Below, one piece after another: positions 48,860 to 59,480 of a DNA stretch of 64,000 bases. The DNA lies in the NCBI GenBank assembly GCA_963575745.1, contig CAUYUJ010014188.1, positions 124,001 to 188,000 of the forward strand, in the 5' to 3' direction. Position numbers and translations under genes: made by a program. Every line of letters starts with the position of its first letter. Positions within the stretch are counted from its first letter, which is position 1. This stretch comes from Prorocentrum cordatum (lineage: Eukaryota; Sar; Dinophyceae; Prorocentrales; Prorocentraceae). The notes under the pieces were generated by a model. The model had not been told where the DNA came from. It did not search any database and was given only the letters and a program-made list of their open reading frames with translations.

Positions 48860-49580
48860 CTGTGAATCGTTCAGAGTCCTCGACCAAATAAGAGTCGTTC
48901 AAGCTCCTCGTGGGGTGAGTCGTTCGGGCTCCTCGTGGTGTGTGTCGCTCGAGCGCCTCGTCCTGCTGCGAGTCGATCGGACCCCCTCCTTCAGGGGTGA
49001 GTCGGTCGGGCTCTTCGTGATGTGGGACGTCCGGGATCCCCGTGCTGGAGTGAGTCGTTCGGGGTCCTCCGGTTGCGAGTCTTTCGGGGCTGTCGTCGTG
49101 GTGGGACTCGTTCGGGCTCCACGTGGTGTGAGTCATTCGGGCTCCTCGTCTTGGAGTGAGTCGTTCGGGGTCCTCGTGTTGCGAGTCTTTCGGAACTCTC
49201 GTCGTGGTAAGAGTCGTTCGGACTCCTCGGTGTGTGAGTCGTCGGGCTCCTCGTGGTGTGCGTCGTTCGACCGTTTCGTCCTGCTGTGACTCAGTAGGGC
49301 CCTTCCTTCGGGTGTGAATCCTTCGGCCTCCTCGTGGTGTGAGGTGTTCGGGACCCTCGTCCTGGTGTGAGTCGTTCGGGGTCCTCGTGGAATGTGTCCT
49401 TCGGAGCTGTCGTCGTGGTGGGAGTCGGTCGCGCTCCTCGTAGTGTGAGTCGTTCGGGCTCTTCGTCCTGGTGTGAGTCGTTCGAGCCCTTCTTTCTGGT
49501 GGGAGTCCTTCGGGCTTCTCGTAGTGTATGGGTTCGGACCATTCGTCCTGGTGTGGGTCGTTCGGGCTCCGCAGAACCTG
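48860..49580. repeat. Minisatellite in opposite orientation (GTGTGAGTCGTTCGG)
   Basis: About 25 units of GGTGTGAGTCGTTCGGGCTCCTCG type on the plus strand, i.e. inverted relative to almost all other arrays in the window. 49580-50220 after it holds no recognised gene. Confidence 0.9.
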
Positions 49581-50219
49581 AGGCTCTCGGGCACCTCGTT
49601 CCCTTTGGGAGCGTCTGGTGGTCCTCTTGCTGGCCCTTGGGACTCCTCGGAGTATCTTGGAGGCCTTCGAGGAGACGCTTCGGATCTCCTGGGGGACTCA
49701 GCGACTGTGGCACGATAAGTGTGAGGCCAGTAGATAAACTGTGGCGGGATGGCCGAAGGCTGGTATATAAACCGATCCTCGGTACACAGACTGCGGCTAC
49801 GGAGAACCGCTGGGGAATTGTAAACCCTTCGACCCTCCGATGGCCAAACCATTGTGAACCCTAGCCTTTGTCACAGACTCTTGTGCGCCCGAAATCGTGA
49901 TCGCGACCCCCAGAAAACAGCACGAGCAGCATCCCCAGAACCAACGCAATTCATACACCCGATAGGAACTCGAAAGACACGTGGCATCAGCGTGGTTATC
50001 ATAAAGCACGATTGAACGTTCCAGAGTTCCCCTGCGGATACTGAGTTCGGGCACGCCCTCTGGTAGCTTGTGGGCGGAGAACAAAGCTACGCGCAGTCAT
50101 GCACAGACTCTGACTGCATGACGACACCAGGAGTTCCTAACGGGGTTCATAGAATTTGCCATGTCACCGACGTGCACGATACGCTGGCTCAACGCTCTTA
50201 TGTCAACATGCAAGAGCAA

Positions 50220-50605
50220 GCCCGAACGACGAACACCAGAACGAGAAGCCCCAACGACGCACACCTCGATGAGCCCCAACAAAGAGCGGCCCAGCAACTC
50301 ACAGCAGGATGAGCGACCCACACGACTCGCAACACGACAAGCCAAAACGACTCACACGCAAGGAGGCGCCCAAACGACTCACGTCATAACGAGAGGCCCG
50401 GCCGAAACACACGGTGAGGAGCCCGAACGACTCACGCAGAAGGAGAGGCCCGAACGCACACACAAGGAAAAGAAGTCCGAACGACGCACACCACGAAAGA
50501 CACGAACGACTGACACACAATGAGAAGCCCGAATCCCTCGCACGAGGATGGACGAGTGGCCGCATCGACTCACACCACGAGAAGCCAGAACGATTCCCAT
50601 AGCTG
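50220..50605. repeat. CCGAACGACTCAC minisatellite, degenerate
   Basis: About 15 diverged units in the common orientation, ending at CACACACAACCGATGCGGG. 50605-51130 beyond it shows no gene; 50895-50910 is a short GT run. Confidence 0.8.
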
Positions 50606-51129
50606 CACCCCACACACAACCGATGCGGGGCATGCTCTCTGGAGGCAATCCCCCGGGCACTCGAACCCTGCAGGTTTAGGGGAGGCCTTCTCCCTGCTTC
50701 TTCTTCCTATTCTTTCTCAAGCAAAGGCGAAGGCAGTTCAGCCAGTGGACGGATCATCGGACGTTCGACCTCCAGGCCCGGCGAGGACCCGATCGGCATC
50801 CAATGAAAAAATCGCCTGATCTCTCCCACCTTTGGCAGCGAATGGACAGCTTCACACACTGCCCGCATGTGCATGTGTATTCTTCATTGTATATCTCTGT
50901 GTGTGTGTGTGTTGTGCGAATGTGTTTTGCATGTACATACACGTGTGTGCTACACAGAGTAGGGCACCCGAATTCGGTTACACAAGAAGCGCCTTCTTGA
51001 AAAGAACAGCTCGCCAGAGGCGCGTGTCTGGGATATGCAACGGTGGCAACCGTGTCTGCACGTCCTCGGGCTTTGGCCGAAAGATCGCTGCTACCACGAA
51101 AGCGGGGCCAATGGCCGAGAGAGTGCAAC

Positions 51130-51565
51130 ATGCATCACGATGTCATCTACTCCAGCAACGATGCCACAGCGAGACAAGAACATATATGAGCGCGAGCGTT
51201 GCGCTCGGTCTGCAGAGTGACGAAGCTACGAGGAGTGCGCCTCCTGTCGCCGCCGTGGCGACGGCGTCGTCGGCGTCGCCATTCACGTCCTCGATGTCGT
51301 TGTCGTCGTCGTGGATGTCTGGACGACGTCGTCGTCGAGTCTGCGCCGACGTCATCGACGTTCTCCGCGTCGGCGTCGTCGCCGTCGTCGTCGCCGTCCT
51401 CATCATTATTGTCGTCGTCGTCGTGGAGCGGTCATCGTCAGCGTCGTCGTCGTGGTCGTGATCGTCGTCGTCGCCGTCGACGTTTTCAAAATCGCCGCCG
51501 TCGGCGTCGTCCACCGAGTATCACTGCTACGCGCCACAACAGCTCCCGCAGCAGAAAGACTAGGC
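51130..51565. repeat. 3' tail of SF1 helicase unit A with GTC microsatellite
   Basis: 51240-51500 is a GTC/GTCGTC array. Its flank (minus strand GCGCACTCCTCGTAGC, then CTCGCGCTCATATATG, then CGCTGTGGCATCG) is similar to the flank of the GTC array at 57415-57660 (GAGCACTCGTCGTAGC, CTCGCGGCCTTCAT, CGATGTGGCAGGG), showing that both belong to the same repeated gene unit. Confidence 0.75.
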
Positions 51566-51567
51566 AT

Positions 51568-52030
51568 CTAAGCGGTCATGTCGAGCAAAGCTTCCACACC
51601 TGCTTCAAAAGATTCTACCAGAGACAGTAACCCGATACCTACCAAGTCGGAGTGCGCAGACCTTGCGGTCAGTCCAGTGCGCCCCTCCGCTTCGACATCG
51701 GTCTTGAAAACCTCACATACCTTACCAACAGAGGCCCACGTCTCCTGTGTCAGTTGGCGGAACTCATGAACGGGTGAAGGCGTCGCAGAAGTGAGCTCAA
51801 AGGACGACTCACTTGCTTCGGTGTCGTCGCAAATCACCAACGCGGACTCCAAGGGGCCTACAGAATTGTTGCACGCGAGACCCGCAATTCTCACCGCTGA
51901 GAACACCAAAGCCGCCCACTTCCAGCTCTTGCAGATAACGACGATGCCGCCCAAGAGAAAGGACTGCTCGTGGTCCACAGCCCCGCCGCCAACATACATG
52001 TAGACACGCTCTTGCCCTTTTCCTTGATGG
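51568..52030 (-). CDS. Probable C-terminal extension of the SF1 helicase in another frame
   Basis: This frame reads GGGAVDHEQSFLLGGIVVIC, KSWKWAALVFSAVRIAGLAC, then an acidic Ser-rich stretch (CDDTEASESSFELTSATPSP) and LVGIGLLSLVESFEAGVEAL before a stop at 51568. The related unit B at 58.0 kb preserves the same frame (SSAVDHEQPCLVGGIVFLAR), whereas the end of the main helicase frame after about 52000 looks like noise. I therefore infer one frameshift or short intron at about 51970-52030, giving a full protein of about 1,420 residues from the ATG at 55829. No catalytic motif in this part. Confidence 0.5.
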
Positions 52031-55000
52031 CTGTAGCTATGCGTCCGGACTGGCAGGCTTTGTTGAACCACAGGTCACCATCGTCCTCTATGACCCGCAT
52101 TTTATGCAGTTGTCTCCTCACCCGCGCATGCAACACGAGATCATTCTCCAGCGCGAAAGACAGAAACCACGCCAGGCTGCAAAGTCCTGTTATAGCGCTC
52201 TCGACCTCCAGCCCAGCGTGAGCATGAAGAAATGGAAAGCAGAGGCGCGTCACGCCTTTGCTCTCTTCGGAGCTCACCTCTGCGGTGGCGCACGGCAGCA
52301 ACAAATGGCCGAACCTCAAGGCAGGCAGCCAATTCATCACGTCCACATCGCACTTCACCTTGTCGTGCATCTCCTGCACGTTCCATCGCTCGGCTGCCGC
52401 TCCAGGGCCCAAATCCCGCAGCGACCTGGTAGACGCGCGCACGAATTGCGCCATAGAGGTGCCTGCGCCCGCAGCTTGCGCTAGGACATCATCGAAGGAT
52501 TTGTAGTCGCTGCGTCCCTGGCCGACAGTTGGCAAGTTGGGAATCTGGTTCCGCTCCAGCTTCCACCACACATCATTAGCGATGCAATGCACACGACGAA
52601 CAGCATCAGACAGAATATGAACCGCAAAGCAATCGTGACACGACGCTTCTATAGTCGAGCGTTCTTCGAGCATGCCCCACGGCAAGTTGTTCCTCCAGAT
52701 ATAGTCGTTCCGGCGCTTCGCGTACTCGGAGCAAAACTCGTCCTTCGACCTTCCGTTGACACACTCATGGCGAGCCTCGCAAGGCTTTCCTGGATGCCCG
52801 AAGGGTTGTACCTCGACCCACATACAAGTCTTCATCACCCCGCGCGTCAAGTTGATGTACTCTTGGTTCAAGTTCCTTTGCGTCCCAGCGTATTGGTCCT
52901 GAGCACGCACTGTGCGACGATGCCGTACACAGTGAACTATAGGGACGCTCTCCCCCCTCACATTCAAAGGGAGCGACGCTTGCACGACCCCTGGGCCCAA
53001 ACCTGAGTCATCGAAAATAGCTTGCATCAAGCAACACAGCGGGATCGCTGACCTGCTCAGAGGCATGATGATCAGCACCGTGGGTCGTGGGAAGGCTTGC
53101 CCCTCCGCCTGAAGATTGCGATGCGCACACAAATCTGCAGCAACGGCGTGACATAAACATTCGAAAAAGAGAGCGTGCCAGCCGACTTCATCACTGCCCC
53201 GCACTGGACTCCTCCACCACTGGCCGCCGTCGTAGAATACGTGCTGCAATTTAGTATCACGAGCTACAGAGGCGTCGGAAGCAAATGTGCTGGCGAACTC
53301 AAAACAGTACGCCACGTACTTGCACACGTTCTCGCCGCACCTCTTGCAAACGTCGAGGACTGCATTCTCGGCTTTCAAGCACCATTCATACCACGGACGG
53401 GCCTCAGGGACGGCCGCGCTGCCTGTCGGAGCGGACTGCATGGGCGGAGCTACGCTCACTGCCAACGCGGTGTAATCCTCGCCATCACCTTCCAGGCCAT
53501 GCGGAGCGAAAGGCAACACGCCTTCCGGACTGTCGGAACTGACGGTGGAGCGGGCATGTCGGCCACCGAAATCTTCCACTCTCTGATGCTGATCCCCCAC
53601 CATGAGCAGTGTCTGTACAGACACGTTCGCCAAAGCAGCCACAACTTGGGAAACGTCGTAGGACTCAAACTCTTCCATGCAGAACAGGCTGATGTCCAAG
53701 CGATTCAACAAACGGTTCTGGTAGCCTTTGATGGCTCCCGCTCGCCACTTTACGAAATAATCCATTGTGGACACGATGAGGTAACCGTTGGTGCCTTCTT
53801 GGATGACGTTCTCCAAGAGCTCCGACCTTCTCCGCTTGATGGCGAAAATCTGTCGCATGCGTTGGCGAGCAAGGTCGCGAAACACCTCCAACGCCGCGAA
53901 CTCCGCGTCCCCAATCACTTTGGATGCGGCCGCTGGCAAGTCATTCCAAGACATGCGGAACGCCATGAGACTCTCATATGCAGGCCGTAACTGCAAGATT
54001 TCCAGCTCCTGCACCTGTGCGCGCAGGAACTGCACCTGATCATTCACCAAATGCGCAACCTTATTTTCCCATGTGTTCAACGCCGCAGGGGCATCTGAAG
54101 GCCGACCCAGCCAAATGACTCGGGGCCCGAAATCAGAAGCCACGAACACCTTGTTGAGGAAATCTGGACCTTGTAATATGGAGTCGCGCAAATTGCGCGA
54201 AGGAGTCACGATCACCACTGCGCCATTTTGTTTGTTGACGTGCTGCAACGCTGTCTCCACCAGCACGGCCAGGAGTAGCGACTTCCCAGTACCTGCGAAA
54301 GCCTGGATCATAAGGTAATGATTGTCCGAGGCATTGATGATCTCCAAGCAACGCTTCTGATCGTCCGACAGCTGAATGCAGCGCCTGCGCAACACCGACT
54401 CCATGAAAGGAGACGATGGAGACACTCTGTTCTGAAGCACCTTCCCAACTGCGACTGACGAGGCAGACCCAGGTTGCATGATGGAAAACGCCGCCCGCAA
54501 AGCGCCGAGGCCCAGAGTATGCTCCACAGTAGCGCTGCGGACAAGAGCATCGTGCTGGTGGAGTCGATTGCCAACCCATTCCAGGAGAACGCCGAGATAC
54601 TCTCCCTCTTCAGCCACCTCTGGCTCCAGAGTGATGCGAGTAGCGTAATCTTTCTTCGGCGCAGCCGTTACGACATGAAGCGTTCCGCTCCGATGGGCGT
54701 TGTCCAGGATATCTGAGCTAACGTACGGGCTAGCAATGCGAGTGTCTCCACAGCCTGCGCTAAGCGCATTGTCCTGGTTGCCCATGAGGGACAATGCGCG
54801 CGTACTTATTATCCACAACATGCGATGCTTGTCAGTTGCGAAGTCGCCGTCGGCATCTACGCGCCAGCGTGCATCCCTGTCAGTGTACGTGTGCATGTTG
54901 CACACGATGGTAGCACTACCGAGATTGTCGTCGTGAACCTTCAGACGCACCACATCTTCGTTGCGAACAGACCCCGCCCGCAATTCGCAAAGCGACTTGC

Positions 55001-55829
55001 CCTTCGCAGCATGCAGCAAGGCCGGCACGATCTCGGACTCGATGTTGAACCTGGTCTTGCGAGCGACGCTGCTGGGCCCCAAGCCACAACAGTCCACGGA
55101 CATGTGCGCGGCGAACTTCACCAATCGGGCGCAACTGCACCGCCGAGCCACGATATCAGCGGGCGCAAAAACCGCGTCACCGCAAGCTTTCCAAGAAGTG
55201 CTGGGACGCTCGGGAGGGGGAGGCTCACTCGTACCGAACTGGGCGACGAGTTTCTTCATGCAGTTCGCCTCACCGTGGCCATCCTGCCTCTGCTTCTTGG
55301 CATGGTGAACGACCTTCTGCCTGAGGCCCTCCTCCGCGAACTCTATGGCTCTCAGGGCGTGCAATTTGACTGCGCAAATTAGCTGCGGCGGAAGACACTC
55401 CGCGATGTCTGCTGGGCGACGACGATATGGCGACGCTCGGTCGTTGCCATAAGCAACGGGAATGACCACCTCCTCCTCGGCACGTACTGCCACCCAAAAC
55501 TTCGACAAGTACTTCCCAGGCCCACTGTAGATGACGTCACCCTCGACACGCGGTAACCATGCACCACGAACTGCGAGAATGACGCGCGGAGTCTCTCTTG
55601 CATCCGAAAATTGGCAAGCGGCACGACCCTTGAGCAAAGAATTCGACCCATTCCGAGCAGGATGAGCGCAGCTAAATTCTGCATCTTGACTTCCCGACGG
55701 AACGCCATCAGGGAGCGATGCTCCAAACGTGTTCACCATGAACTCCTCGAAGTCCTTGCCCTCCTCCTGCTCGCTCCAAGGTGCCCCGGTTGCTAACAAG
55801 GTTACAAGAGCGCACGGGCACCTGTCCAT
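51891..55829 (-). CDS. Large superfamily-1 helicase-like protein
   Basis: Open from TTG at 55922, but the first ATG (55829; GMDRCPCAL) is the likelier start; the 31 codons before it are the SL-like leader and shared motif. Numbering from 55922: residues 167-180 RRRPADIAECLPPQ and 260-275 RRCSCARLVK form an N-terminal part of unknown fold. Helicase motifs follow in order: Q-like LSDDQKRCLEIIN (518-530), Walker A AFAGTGKS (541-548), Ia VVIVTPSRNLRDSI (569-582), II ISLFCMEEFES (744-754; Glu-Glu instead of Asp-Glu), III TLLMVGDQHQRV (771-782), IV around TVLIIMPLSRSAI (948-960), V QASLPLNVRGESVPIVHCVR (981-1000) and VI QEYINLTRG (1020-1028). Spacing and the V-VI pair resemble Upf1/Dna2-like SF1B helicases acting on RNA or DNA. 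CxxC pairs (CKRCGENVC, 859-867) may bind zinc. The most intact gene here. Confidence 0.7.
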   Translation of the reverse strand: MDRCPCALVTLLATGAPWSEQEEGKDFEEFMVNTFGASLPDGVPSGSQDAEFSCAHPARNGSNSLLKGRAACQFSDARETPRVILAVRGAWLPRVEGDVIYSGPGKYLSKFWVAVRAEEEVVIPVAYGNDRASPYRRRPADIAECLPPQLICAVKLHALRAIEFAEEGLRQKVVHHAKKQRQDGHGEANCMKKLVAQFGTSEPPPPERPSTSWKACGDAVFAPADIVARRCSCARLVKFAAHMSVDCCGLGPSSVARKTRFNIESEIVPALLHAAKGKSLCELRAGSVRNEDVVRLKVHDDNLGSATIVCNMHTYTDRDARWRVDADGDFATDKHRMLWIISTRALSLMGNQDNALSAGCGDTRIASPYVSSDILDNAHRSGTLHVVTAAPKKDYATRITLEPEVAEEGEYLGVLLEWVGNRLHQHDALVRSATVEHTLGLGALRAAFSIMQPGSASSVAVGKVLQNRVSPSSPFMESVLRRRCIQLSDDQKRCLEIINASDNHYLMIQAFAGTGKSLLLAVLVETALQHVNKQNGAVVIVTPSRNLRDSILQGPDFLNKVFVASDFGPRVIWLGRPSDAPAALNTWENKVAHLVNDQVQFLRAQVQELEILQLRPAYESLMAFRMSWNDLPAAASKVIGDAEFAALEVFRDLARQRMRQIFAIKRRRSELLENVIQEGTNGYLIVSTMDYFVKWRAGAIKGYQNRLLNRLDISLFCMEEFESYDVSQVVAALANVSVQTLLMVGDQHQRVEDFGGRHARSTVSSDSPEGVLPFAPHGLEGDGEDYTALAVSVAPPMQSAPTGSAAVPEARPWYEWCLKAENAVLDVCKRCGENVCKYVAYCFEFASTFASDASVARDTKLQHVFYDGGQWWRSPVRGSDEVGWHALFFECLCHAVAADLCAHRNLQAEGQAFPRPTVLIIMPLSRSAIPLCCLMQAIFDDSGLGPGVVQASLPLNVRGESVPIVHCVRHRRTVRAQDQYAGTQRNLNQEYINLTRGVMKTCMWVEVQPFGHPGKPCEARHECVNGRSKDEFCSEYAKRRNDYIWRNNLPWGMLEERSTIEASCHDCFAVHILSDAVRRVHCIANDVWWKLERNQIPNLPTVGQGRSDYKSFDDVLAQAAGAGTSMAQFVRASTRSLRDLGPGAAAERWNVQEMHDKVKCDVDVMNWLPALRFGHLLLPCATAEVSSEESKGVTRLCFPFLHAHAGLEVESAITGLCSLAWFLSFALENDLVLHARVRRQLHKMRVIEDDGDLWFNKACQSGRIATAIKEKGKSVSTCMLAAGLWTTSSPFSWAASSLSARAGSGRLWCSQR

Positions 55830-55834
55830 GCCGA

Positions 55835-55930
55835 CCGCGAGAAAGCTGAACGGCAGAAAAGCTTGATGATAGGCGGAGCTAAGCTCACAACCACACCGCA
55901 GCGCTGTGAGCCACGATGGCAACAGCGACT
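55835..55930 (-). promoter_or_regulatory. SL-like leader and shared motif, SF1 helicase unit A
   Basis: The minus strand reads TTGCCATCGTGGCTCACAG (55922-55904) and, 15 nt on, GTGAGCTTAGCTC (55888-55876), ending about 45 nt before the ATG. The first block matches 16 of 19 positions of the dinoflagellate spliced-leader 3' part GTAGCCATTTTGGCTCAAG if one inserted C is allowed. This would fit a relict leader carried into DNA by retroposition of a trans-spliced mRNA. It recurs upstream of every copy of this gene. Confidence 0.45.
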
Positions 55931-55949
55931 ACAATTGAAAAGGAACTGT

Positions 55950-56900
55950 GGATGTCGGCCACTCATGAGGCCCTTCATGCTCCCAATACACATCTTCGGA
56001 CCCTCCCAGTGCCTCGCGCAAATGCGACGCAATCTCGGCAATGCACCGAACATGCAGACGCATGGGGCTCACTGGGGCTCACTGGCAAGGGTGCGAGACG
56101 GTGGCGGGGTACCCGAACGACTGAGCCCTGGAGGAACCCAACGACCCACGCACAAGGAGAGGCCCGAACGACTCCAACGACGACGGAGAACCCGAAAAAC
56201 TCGCTCCATGACAACCCCGAACGACTCACGCACACGGAGAGGCCCGAACGCCTCACACCAGAACGAGAGCCCCCGAACGACGCACACCAGGAAGATCCCA
56301 CATGTTTCTCACCCCACGACACGCCCGAACGACGAACAGACAAAGAAAGGCCCGAACAACTCACAGCAGGACGAAGGACTCCGACGACACAGACGACGAC
56401 GAACCCGAACGACTCACACACAAGGAGGGGCCCGAGTGACTGACGCCAGGAGGAGTGGCCCGAAGAACGCGCACCAGGACGACCCCGACCGACTCACATG
56501 CAAGAAAGCCCCCGAAGGACTCACACCAGGACGGGCAGCCCGAACGATTCACACCACAGATGCCCGAGCGACCCACGCCCATGGTGGGGCCCGAACGGAG
56601 CACACGAAGACGAAATGCGTAAATGACTCACATCATAAAGGATCCGAACGGCGCACACGCAATGGGGGGCCGAAGAACCTCACACGAGGACAGATATGTG
56701 GCCCGCCACACCGTACATGATGGGAGACCACAACGAATCACATACTTGCAACGCACAGAGGACTGAGCGCTGGCATCCTCTCGGGAGGCCCTGCGAGGCC
56801 TGTTTGAACCTGCAACCTTCGGAGAAACCTTATTCCTATTCTACATATTACATTTTGAACTATTTTGCCCCCGTCTCCTCGTTGCTTCTCCCTATCTTGA
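55950..56900. repeat. CCGAACGACTCAC minisatellite and flanking sequence
   Basis: 56100-56700 holds about 20 degenerate units in common orientation. 55950-56100 and 56700-56900 are unassigned. This array separates helicase unit A from unit B. Confidence 0.8.
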
Positions 56901-57289
56901 TCTGAGACCACTAGGCGGGTCCAGCTCCGCCAGCACGGTGCGGAACGCACAGCGAGCCTAATACACACGAACGCAGTATACAGAACATCGACTGTTTACA
57001 TCCACACCTGGCGGGCGCTCCATCGACCGCCCACGGCAGCGAGACGAGGGGTTCCAACTCTGTCGGGTGCTTCTGTGATGTACAAGTGTGGATGAGTGGG
57101 CTGTTCTGCGTGTTGGTTTTCCATGGATGAGCGCGCATGTATTGTGCAAGAGGATGAGAAGATGCATAACAGAGCGGGACGATGGCGCATGCGACCGCGC
57201 TGCAGGTACTCGGACGGTCTCCGCGACAACGATGCTGACACGAGGGCGAGGCCAAGGGAGCCAAAAGTGAAACATCATCCTGAGAGACA

Positions 57290-58740
57290 GCGGCGAGCCC
57301 GCACGGGTCATGGCCGATCTCACCAGCCTCAAGAACCCTGCCACATCGAGCCACAAAAATGAAGGCCGCGAGCGCTCCACTCGCTCTCCGGACTGAAGGC
57401 GCTACGACGAGTGCTCCCCCTGTCGTCGAACTGGCGTCGGCGTCGTCAGCGTCGCCTTTCACGTTCACGTTGTAGTCGTCGACGTCGTTGTCTCCGCGAC
57501 GTCCACGACGAATCCTCGTCGTCGTCGTCGTCGTGGTCTTCGGCAACGGCGTCGTCGTCGTGGTCGTGGACGTCGTCGTCGTCGCCGTGGACGTCGTCGC
57601 GCGGTCATCGTCGGTGTCGCTGCCGTGGTCGTGCCCATCCTCGCCGCTTTCGACGTTGCCATGCCGCCGCCGTCAGGGTCCCCGAGCAACATCACTGCTA
57701 GGCACCACCAACGCTCTTGCTTCGGCAATTCCGTAGCAGACCGCCTGGGATTGAAAACGCATCCGCCAAGGAAAAACTGGCAATCCGCGTCGCACAGATG
57801 TTGCAGAGGCACCACGAAGATGATTATCTGGTCGGAATGGGTGACCCAGTCATCCATTCCAGTGAGACCTAGCGCCTGGAACTCAGCTGGACCACTTCAC
57901 CCAATGCACCCACGCGAAGAACCAAACGGACCTGCCGAATTGTGGCGCGAAAGAGGCGCCATCGTCACAGCGACATAGACCAAATCCTTCAGTGCAAGCT
58001 CGTGCGAGAAAAACGATGCCGCCGACAAGGCAGGGCTGCTCATGGTCCACTGCGCTTGATACGAATACCATGCTCATTTCTCGGCGCTGCTGCCGACATG
58101 GAGCGATCCGCTCCGAGAAGCTGCTTCCAACTAAGTGGGCTCACGTGAGGGTGAGCAATGACAGAATCTCAAAAACCTGCGCTACGCGCATTGCCCTGGA
58201 TGCCCATGTTCGACACTCCAGCGTACTTAGCATCCCCGCCATGCGATGCTGCACAGTTGCGCCGTCGCCCACGAAATCTACGCGCCAATAGGCGTCTTCG
58301 TCGGTGAACGGGGTCGTTGTGCTTTCATGGAAATACAAACTCGCGGCTACCTGAGCGAGGAGTTTCCCTCATGCAATTGAGGTCACCGCTGCTATCCTGC
58401 ATCGGCTTCTTCGTAATGTGGGCGACTGTGACCGCAACAGCCTACTTCGTGAACACCAGTGCTCTGGCGGCGTGCCGGTGGAGGTGCAGAACTAGCTCTA
58501 GCGGCAAACACTCCGCCATGTCTGCTGGGCGACGGCAGTGCGGAGACGACCGGAACTTGCCACCACAAAGAGCATGATCACCGACTCCTCGCCCTCTTCG
58601 CTCCAAATGAACAGGGCGGACCAGCACCTCTCCATGCCGACAGCAAGGAAACCTAGAGAAAAAGGCTTGTGCTCATGGGCGGAGCTAAGCTCACAGCCGA
58701 ACCGCCATGCGGTAAACCAAAGTGACTACAATAAACGACA
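57290..58740 (-). pseudogene. Internally deleted copy of the SF1 helicase gene (unit B)
   Basis: The leader at 58740-58640 (SL-like TAGTCACTTTGGTTTACCG, motif 58694-58682, ATG at 58635 with GMERCWSALFIWSEEGEE) leads to CRRPADMAECLPLELVLHLH, matching residues 167-185 of unit A; then DEDAYWRVDFVGDGATVQHR, matching 347-367; then VSSAVDHEQPCLVGGIVFLA, matching the C-terminal extension of unit A. All helicase motifs I-VI are therefore missing: the join removes roughly residues 390 to 1310. Frames change between blocks. The 3' end carries a GTC microsatellite (57415-57660) as in unit A. Noncoding relic, useful for defining the unit boundaries. Confidence 0.75.
57415..57660. repeat. GTC microsatellite at the 3' end of unit B
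   Basis: GTC/GTCGTC triplets; position relative to the VDHEQ block equals that in unit A (51.24-51.50 kb). Confidence 0.9.
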
Positions 58741-59480
58741 CCGCTGGGGCACTCCTGGGCGCTCCGTAGCCTTCGGAAATGGCCAGAACAACGCACGTGA
58801 ACACCTGCGTCAGCCCACGACAAGACTTCCGAGAAGGAAAACGAGGACGAAGACGAAGAGCGGAACGACTCATTTCAGTTCTACCAGGGGTCGCGACTCC
58901 TTGCAGGACGATCCCGAACGTCTCACATACACGGAAAGGCCCGATCGACTCCCACTAGCCCCAATAGCCCGAAATGCTCACGCCGCGAGAAACCCGATCG
59001 ACTCACACACACGCACGAACCCAAACGACTCGCACCAGGGCGACGGGCCTGCACGACGGACACCACGACGAGCCTGAACAACTCCTCGCCCTCCTCGCTC
59101 CAAAGGGCCCCTTATGCAAGGCAAAGTATCAGGGCGTACCAGCACCTCCCCATGCCGACAGCAAGGAAACTTAGACAAAGGATCTTGTGCTCATGGGCGG
59201 AGCTAAGCTCACAGCCGAACAGCAATGCTGTACGCCAAAGTGGCAACAGCGACGACAACGCTGGGGCACTCCTGAGCGCTCCGTAGCTATCGGCACTGGC
59301 CCGAACCACGCAGGTGAAAACCTGCGTGACCGCGCGACAAACACCTAAAAAGGAAAAAGAGGGAGAAGACCAAGAGCGAGACGACCAATTTCAATTCTAC
59401 CAGAGGCCACGACTCCTTGCACGGCGATCCCGAACGTGTCACACACACGGAAAGGCCCCCCGATACTATCCCCTGACACT
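58600..59480. repeat. Tandem duplication (~518 bp) of the helicase 5' region: units B and C
   Basis: 58600-58955 and 59118-59473 share GACCAGCACCTCnCCATGCC, GACAGCAAGGAAAC, GTGCTCATGGGCGGAGCTAA, GCTGGGGCACTCCTG, CGCTCCGTAGC, TTCTACCAG, CGACTCCTTGCA and CACGGAAAGGCCC in order; the shared motif is at 58682 and 59200 (offset 518). Unit C keeps the start GMGRCWYALILCLA, then a stop, then GALWSEEGEE. The gap between copies holds minisatellite units (58905-59080). Confidence 0.85.

Noticed and set aside
53175-53990. 271-codon plus-strand frame opposite the SF1 helicase
   Set aside because: Antisense shadow of a conserved helicase frame; no motif of its own.
55835-55930. Genuine SL RNA gene
   Set aside because: The SL-like block is not followed by the donor GT and an Sm-binding site of an SL RNA gene; it runs into coding sequence, so a relict leader is the better reading.
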